Source of the DNA: Clostridiales bacterium UBA3259
Lineage (GTDB): Bacteria; Bacillota_A; Clostridia; Oscillospirales; Oscillospiraceae
Assembly: GCA_002362625.1 (NCBI GenBank)
Contig: DEUP01000037.1
Span: forward strand, 32,755-50,571
Direction of reading: 5' to 3'
Length of the DNA: 17,817 nt
The notes under the pieces were generated by a model. The model saw only the letters and a program-made list of their open reading frames with translations. It did not search any database and was not told where the DNA came from. The position numbers were made by a program, and so were the translations under genes. Shown piece by piece: positions 13,272-17,817 of this stretch (positions are counted from its first letter, which is position 1; every line of letters begins with the position of its first letter).

Positions 13272-13300
13272 TGCGGGTACACGGTCACCGTGTACCCGCA
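13272..13300 (+). terminator. Intercistronic hairpin between starch-binding protein and solute-binding protein
   Basis: Perfect 14-nt arms 13272-13285 and 13287-13300 around one central base form a very stable GC-rich hairpin 6 nt after the stop. No T tract follows, and a ribosome site comes 11 nt later. It is more likely an mRNA-stabilising or partial-termination element that lifts the first gene over the transporter genes than a full terminator. Confidence 0.6.
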
Positions 13301-13322
13301 TTGCGCAACAAGGAGGTTTGGT

Positions 13323-14531
13323 ATGAAAAAACTTTTTTCCCTGATACTGGCGCTTCTCATGCTCCTGAGTTTCACAGCCTGTGGCAGAGGGGCAGTCAAT
13401 CCCGCTGAGGCTAATCGGCTGGTGATCTGGCATGATAAAGAGGAGCCGGTGATTGCGGCGTTGGAAGACTATTTGTCTCAAGCCTTGCCAGAAATGGAAA
13501 TTGTCTTTGAGAAAAAGACCAGCTTGACAGATTCGCTGAAGCTGGTAGGCAACGACCCTTCCGCCGCTCCGGATTTATTTATTTTCGCCCATGACAAGAT
13601 TGGCGTTTTTGCGGAAATGGGGATTCTGGCTCCTATGGAGCCGCTGTCGGAAGAAGGTGTGCTGACGGATTATCTCCCAATGACCCTGGATGCCGCCACT
13701 TACAAGGATACGCTGTACCAGCTGCCGTTATACTTTGAGACTCTGCTGTTTATGTACAACCGCCGCTATATGCAGGACGAGGAGGTGCCCGCCACTACAG
13801 AGCAGCTCTATGCCTACATGGAGAATAACACCGGCCGGGGGCGTTATGGGTTTGTGGAACAGCACAGCACTGCCTACTATTCCGCGGCCTGGATTCACGG
13901 CTTTGGCGGCTCCATTATTGACGAAACCGGTACCCCTTTCCCGGACGCGCAGGCCGTCAAGGACGCTCTGGACTATCACTTAAAGTTTGTGTCGCTGATG
14001 CCTGGGGAGACGGAATACAATACCGTAAACACGCTGTTTTTGGAGGGAAAGGCCGACGCTACCATCGGCGGCCCCTGGATGGTTCCTTCTGCCAGAGCGG
14101 CGGAAATTGACCTGGGGATTGGGCCCATGCCCACCGTGGATTCCACCGGTCGGGCCCTGGCTCCTTATTCCGGTGTTCAGGGAATCCATGTGTTAAAATA
14201 CGCCGCCGAAAAGAAAACAGAGGCGGTAAAAAAGCTCCTTTCTGCCCTGACAGATCCGGCCATTGGCACCTCCCTGGCCCTGGCCAGCGGCTGCGCACCC
14301 GCCAATTCCCGCTGCTATGACGACCCCCGGGTGGCAGGAGACGAATTGGTTCAGGCCATGCGTACTACCGCTGAAATCGCTGTCCCCATGCCCAATATCC
14401 CGGAAATGGATGTAATGTGGACTGTGGTCAGCAATCTGCTTACCGATATTAACCTATCCGGCAAGGACATTGACGTTAGCTTCCAGTCGGCTCTGGATCA
14501 GGCAAACAGTCTGATTGCCAGTATGAAGTAA
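13323..14531 (+). CDS. Sugar ABC transporter solute-binding lipoprotein (maltodextrin type)
   Basis: A 402-residue extracellular solute-binding protein, family 1. The signal peptide ends in a lipobox LSFTAC with lipid-anchored C20. Mature-protein features fit MalE-like proteins: LVIWHDKEEPVIAALEDYL at the N terminus, PDLFIFAHDKIG, the hinge LYQLPLYFETLLFMYNRR, and GKADATIGGPWMVPSARAA further on. The start is the ATG at 13323 with AAGGAGG 7 nt upstream; an 18-codon extension to 13269 would run through the hairpin and was set aside. It delivers malto-oligosaccharide to the two permeases that follow 10 nt later. The substrate is inferred from the starch-binding and GH13 neighbours. Confidence 0.92.
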   Translation: MKKLFSLILALLMLLSFTACGRGAVNPAEANRLVIWHDKEEPVIAALEDYLSQALPEMEIVFEKKTSLTDSLKLVGNDPSAAPDLFIFAHDKIGVFAEMGILAPMEPLSEEGVLTDYLPMTLDAATYKDTLYQLPLYFETLLFMYNRRYMQDEEVPATTEQLYAYMENNTGRGRYGFVEQHSTAYYSAAWIHGFGGSIIDETGTPFPDAQAVKDALDYHLKFVSLMPGETEYNTVNTLFLEGKADATIGGPWMVPSARAAEIDLGIGPMPTVDSTGRALAPYSGVQGIHVLKYAAEKKTEAVKKLLSALTDPAIGTSLALASGCAPANSRCYDDPRVAGDELVQAMRTTAEIAVPMPNIPEMDVMWTVVSNLLTDINLSGKDIDVSFQSALDQANSLIASMK

Positions 14532-14541
14532 GGGGATTTCT

Positions 14542-15429
14542 ATGGATAAGAAACGCAAGGAGATCCTCAAATCCTACGCCTGGTCTGCTCCGTCTCTGCT
14601 GCTGATTTTCCTGATGGTAGTTTTTCCCATCCTCTATACAGGGTATGTCAGTCTGACCAACATGAATGTGTACCACTGGTTCGACTTCACCATCGTGGGT
14701 CTGCAAAACTATATCCGGGCTCTCTTCGTATTCGATTCCGGCTTTTTGTCGGCACTGCTGGCTACAATTCTCTGGACCGTTGTGAATATGGTATTGCAGC
14801 TGATTATTGCCTTCACTTTGGCAAATCTCTTAAATATCAAAAAGCTGCGGCTGCGTAAGCTCTACAAGACCATTCTCATGTTTCCCTGGGCAATGCCCGG
14901 GTACGTTGGAATTCTGCTTTGGAAAACCGGGATGTTCAATACCCAGTTCGGTCTGCTGAACCAGTGGATGGAGAAGCTGGGCCTGACTGCGGTGCGGTGG
15001 CTATCCTCTGATGTGTCCGCGTTTATTTGCTGCACGGTGGTTAATCTATGGCTGGCTCTGCCCTTCATGATTATGATTATGGACGGAGCTTTGCAAAGCA
15101 TTGACCGAAGCTTCTACGAAAGTGCACGTCTGGATGGGGCCAGTGCTCTGGCTCAGGCCCGGTATATCACCATCCCCGCTATGCGCCCCATTATCGCCCC
15201 GGCGGTAATCATCACAATTTTTACTACTTTTAAGCAGTTTGATGTGGTGTACCTTCTGACCCAGCAGGCGGGGGCAAAAACCGGATCCGGCTTCCATACC
15301 ATTCTGACCTACGCTTACGAGAATGCCTTCATCACCAACAATTATGGCTACTCCTCCGCAATTTCCATTATCATTTTCGTTTTGCTGATCGTGTTCTCCG
15401 CCAAATTCCAGCTGAAGGAGGAAGCCTGA
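14542..15429 (+). CDS. Sugar ABC transporter permease, MalF-like
   Basis: A 295-residue inner-membrane permease of the carbohydrate-uptake (CUT1) type. An opening helix (15-36) is followed by about five more, and the EAA loop YESARLDGASALAQARYITI (192-211), which contacts the ATPase, is intact. AAGGGG lies 7 nt before the ATG. It is shorter than E. coli MalF because the extra periplasmic domain is missing, as usual in Gram-positive bacteria. Its stop overlaps the next start by one base (TGATG), so the two permeases are likely made together. Confidence 0.93.
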   Translation: MDKKRKEILKSYAWSAPSLLLIFLMVVFPILYTGYVSLTNMNVYHWFDFTIVGLQNYIRALFVFDSGFLSALLATILWTVVNMVLQLIIAFTLANLLNIKKLRLRKLYKTILMFPWAMPGYVGILLWKTGMFNTQFGLLNQWMEKLGLTAVRWLSSDVSAFICCTVVNLWLALPFMIMIMDGALQSIDRSFYESARLDGASALAQARYITIPAMRPIIAPAVIITIFTTFKQFDVVYLLTQQAGAKTGSGFHTILTYAYENAFITNNYGYSSAISIIIFVLLIVFSAKFQLKEEA

Positions 15430-16274
15430 TGAACAAGCGAAAAGAAAAAGAAGGCATTGGTCTGACCGCACTGAATCTGGCGTTTATTCTTCTCTGCTTT
15501 GTGACGCTGATTCCCATTCTCTATGCCCTGAGCGTGTCCTTTAATGGTTCCAACAGCCTGCTCAGTTCCGACTTTTCCTTTATTCCCAAGAACTTCACTT
15601 TAGCCAACTACAGAAGCGTTTTCTTTGGGGAGAATATTGCCATATGGTTCCAAAATACCATATTTCTTGCCATTGTCACCGTCATCCTGTCTCTGGCTGC
15701 TGCGGTGCCAGCCGCCTACTGCTTTTCCCGGAGGCGTTTTCCGGGGCGTAAAACCATTCTGAAATGCCTGGTACTTCTCAATTCCTTCCCAGCAATTCTG
15801 TCCATGTTCGCTATCTACCGGCTGCTGCGGCCTATGGGCCTGGTCAATACCAGAACCGGTCTGATTCTGGTGTACACCGGTACCATGGCGGTGTTCAGCC
15901 TTTGGAACACCAAGGGGTACTTTGATACCATCCCCGCGGAAATTGAGGAGGCAGCCCGGATAGACGGAGCCAGTGACCTGCAAGTGGTTCTGAAAATCGT
16001 CATGCCTCTGGCAAAACCCAGCATCATTACCACTGCCCTGCAAGTGCTGATTTACGTCTGGAATGAGTACATTTACGCCACAACCTTCCTCACGGGAGAG
16101 GGCAAGTACACCTTGGCGGCCGGGTTAAACTCCCTCCAGGCAACCGAAATGACCGGCTCCTGGCCGGTATTCGCGGCGGCATCCATCACCGTTTCCATCC
16201 CGGTGCTGATCATCTTCTTCCTGTGCCAGAAATACATGACTTCCGGTTTAACAGCGGGAGGTGTGAAGGGATGA
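15429..16274 (+). CDS. Sugar ABC transporter permease, MalG-like
   Basis: A 281-residue second CUT1 permease. Features are an N-terminal helix (15-36), SFIPKNFTLANYRSVF (50-65), a characteristic MalG outside-loop region, and the EAA loop IEEAARIDGASDLQVVLKIV (172-191). The ribosome site AAGGAGG lies inside the end of the MalF-like gene, about 7 nt before the ATG. It forms the transmembrane channel with the MalF-like protein. No ATPase gene is seen between it and the GH13 gene, so a shared MsmX-like ATPase is expected elsewhere. Confidence 0.93.
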   Translation: MNKRKEKEGIGLTALNLAFILLCFVTLIPILYALSVSFNGSNSLLSSDFSFIPKNFTLANYRSVFFGENIAIWFQNTIFLAIVTVILSLAAAVPAAYCFSRRRFPGRKTILKCLVLLNSFPAILSMFAIYRLLRPMGLVNTRTGLILVYTGTMAVFSLWNTKGYFDTIPAEIEEAARIDGASDLQVVLKIVMPLAKPSIITTALQVLIYVWNEYIYATTFLTGEGKYTLAAGLNSLQATEMTGSWPVFAAASITVSIPVLIIFFLCQKYMTSGLTAGGVKG

Positions 16275-17817
16275 AGTTGGACGCGGTACTGCATATCCCT
16301 ATGTCGGAATACTGCCATGGGCTGGATGAAGACCATATTGTCTACCGGCTGCGCTGTGCCAGGGGGGATCTGAAACAGGTAACGCTGTATTATGGCGATA
16401 CCGCCTGCCGTGTAACGCCTATTCTGTTTACTCCCGTACCCATGACGGTGGCTGCCAGCGACCAGTATCACGATTACTGGCAGGTGATTGTATTAAGTCC
16501 CTATAACCGGGTCTATTACTATTTTGAGTTGGACGATGGAAAGGAAATCCGCCTGTATTACGGGGATGTGTTTACGGATCATCTTGTGGATGACCGCTCC
16601 CAATATTTTAAGCTCCCATTCAACCATCGGGCAGACATTGCCCGGGTGCCGGACTGGGTACATGACGCAGTGGTCTATAACATTTTTCCGGACAGTTTTG
16701 CCACCTCCCACCGCTTTGTTTCCGGGGAACCAGCACAATTCGACTTCCAGGGACAGAGCGTCAAAGGGAAGCTGGGCGGCACCCTGAGAGGGATTTCGGA
16801 GAATGTGGATTACCTGATAGATCTCGGCATCAACTGTGTGTATGTCAATCCGATCTTTGCCGCCGGAGAATACCACAAATATGATCTGCTGGATTATTTT
16901 CATGTCGATCCCTGCTTTGGCGGAGATTCCGCCTTTCGGGAAATGGTAGAGGCCCTTCATGGGGCTGGCATCCGCATCATTATCGACGGCGTATTCAACC
17001 ATTGCGGCTGGCACTTTTTTGCCTTTGACGATGTGGTGCGCAATCAGGAGAAGTCCCGATACCGGGATTGGTTCTATCATCTGGAATTTCCGGTGGAGCG
17101 ACCCGAAACGCCGGATGAATATCCGTCCTATGCCTGCTTTGCCTATGAGCGCATGATGCCAAAGCTCAATACCGCAAACCCGGAGGCGCGGGATTATTTC
17201 TGCAATGTAGGTCGGTTTTGGGTAAAAGAATTTGGCATTGACGGATGGCGATTGGACGTGGCGAGCGAGGTGGATGATGGCTTTTGGCGGGCTTTCCGGA
17301 ATGCTGTCAAGAAAGTGAATCCTGAGGCTTTGCTGATCGGGGAGGTCTGGGAAAGCGCGAGCCACTGGCTTAACGGTGATCTGTTCGACTCCACCATGAA
17401 TTACGATTTCCGCAAGCACTGTCAGCTGTTTTTCGCTGAGGGTGCCATTGACGCGGAAGATTTTTCTGGCCGCATTACCAATATGCTTATGCGCTATCGG
17501 GTGCAAACCGTTCCTGCTCAACTAAATCTGCTGGACAGTCACGACGTCAGTCGCTTCCTATCCCTGTGCCATGGGGATGTTAGACTGTACAGGCTTTCTA
17601 TCCTGTTCCTGATGACTTTTGTAGGGATGCCGACGGTGTTTTACGGTGATGAACTGGGCGTTCAGGGGATTACAGAAGACGAATACCGTCATCCTATGCC
17701 CTGGAAGGGTGGCAACACCGAGCTTCGAGACTTCTTCCAAAAGGCAATCGCCATGCGGCATGAGCTGGAGCCTTTGCGTCGGGGAGATTTTCAGATGCTT
17801 TCAGCAGAGCCAGACAG
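16271..17817 (+). CDS. GH13 alpha-amylase family enzyme, neopullulanase/cyclomaltodextrinase-like (partial)
   Basis: 515 codons are present and the gene continues past the right edge. The first ~125 residues form an N-terminal beta domain like CBM34, followed by a GH13 barrel from DWVHDAVVYNIFPDSFA (128-143). Conserved regions are I DGVFNHCG (D239, N243, H244), II GWRLDVASE (nucleophile D329), III LIGEVWE (acid/base E358) and IV LNLLDSHDVSRF (H424, D425), so all catalytic residues are intact. No signal peptide is visible, so the enzyme should work inside the cell. The CBM34-plus-barrel build points to GH13 subfamily 20 (neopullulanase, cyclomaltodextrinase or maltogenic amylase), which cuts imported maltodextrins. 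The ATG overlaps the stop of the MalG-like gene as ATGA with GGGAGG upstream. Confidence 0.9.
   Translation, partial: MKLDAVLHIPMSEYCHGLDEDHIVYRLRCARGDLKQVTLYYGDTACRVTPILFTPVPMTVAASDQYHDYWQVIVLSPYNRVYYYFELDDGKEIRLYYGDVFTDHLVDDRSQYFKLPFNHRADIARVPDWVHDAVVYNIFPDSFATSHRFVSGEPAQFDFQGQSVKGKLGGTLRGISENVDYLIDLGINCVYVNPIFAAGEYHKYDLLDYFHVDPCFGGDSAFREMVEALHGAGIRIIIDGVFNHCGWHFFAFDDVVRNQEKSRYRDWFYHLEFPVERPETPDEYPSYACFAYERMMPKLNTANPEARDYFCNVGRFWVKEFGIDGWRLDVASEVDDGFWRAFRNAVKKVNPEALLIGEVWESASHWLNGDLFDSTMNYDFRKHCQLFFAEGAIDAEDFSGRITNMLMRYRVQTVPAQLNLLDSHDVSRFLSLCHGDVRLYRLSILFLMTFVGMPTVFYGDELGVQGITEDEYRHPMPWKGGNTELRDFFQKAIAMRHELEPLRRGDFQMLSAEPD

Noticed and set aside
13269..13322. 18-codon extension of the solute-binding protein
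   Set aside because: It is encoded by the stable hairpin and the ribosome site. MKKLFSLILA at 13323 starts a proper lipoprotein signal.
16493..17521. 342-codon open frame on the minus strand
   Set aside because: It lies opposite the GH13 gene, whose four conserved regions are intact; the antisense frame has no domain marks.

Overview
The window reads as a chromosomal segment of an anaerobic, carbohydrate-using Gram-positive bacterium of the Clostridia, most likely Oscillospiraceae/Ruminococcaceae-like. The reasons are strong GGAGG ribosome sites, sigma-A promoters with 17-nt spacers, a type III glutamine synthetase, a small ECF-sigma/ABC cassette and a starch-binding lipoprotein/ABC/GH13 operon. 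This taxonomic call is inference. No rRNA, tRNA, CRISPR array or transposase was found. Both edges cut through genes: a sugar kinase on the left and an alpha-amylase-family enzyme on the right.

Layout. (1) 1-1343, minus strand: KDPG/KHG aldolase (eda) and 2-keto-3-deoxygluconate kinase (partial), start/stop-overlapped behind one promoter. This is the terminal step of hexuronate or pectin breakdown. (2) 1470-2886, minus strand: a monocistronic PLP aminotransferase of the AspT/PF12897 type with its own promoter and terminator. Its promoter carries an eight-G run between -35 and -10. (3) 2992-6797, plus strand, divergent from (2): type III glutamine synthetase, a LUD-domain protein, a GtrA-like four-TM protein and an RNHCP zinc-ribbon protein, packed as a likely operon. 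(4) 6821-8320, plus strand: a PAP2-family membrane phosphatase with an extended -10 promoter, then an RluA-type pseudouridine synthase ending in a strong hairpin. (5) 8326-11654, minus strand: ECF sigma factor, six-TM protein, ABC ATPase and ABC permease, every junction overlapping by 4 to 14 nt. (6) 11655-12095: a 441-bp intergenic region dense in inverted repeats, with a LacI/CcpA-like operator, a possible dispersed repeat or small RNA and a clear sigma-A promoter. (7) 12096-17817, plus strand: a membrane-anchored protein with three tandem CBM26-like starch-binding modules, a lipoprotein solute-binding protein, two MalF/MalG-type permeases and a GH13 cyclomaltodextrinase/neopullulanase-like enzyme that runs off the edge.

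How the parts work together. Region 7 looks like a complete glycan-capture line. The anchored starch-binding protein holds starch or malto-oligosaccharide at the surface, the lipoprotein and permeases import it, and the GH13 enzyme, which has no visible signal peptide, cuts it in the cytoplasm. No transport ATPase is seen, so a shared MsmX-type ATPase is expected elsewhere. Region 5 looks like a self-contained envelope-stress or export regulon without a recognisable anti-sigma factor. Its six-TM second gene sits where an anti-sigma normally would. The least explained parts are the 441-bp region and that six-TM protein.
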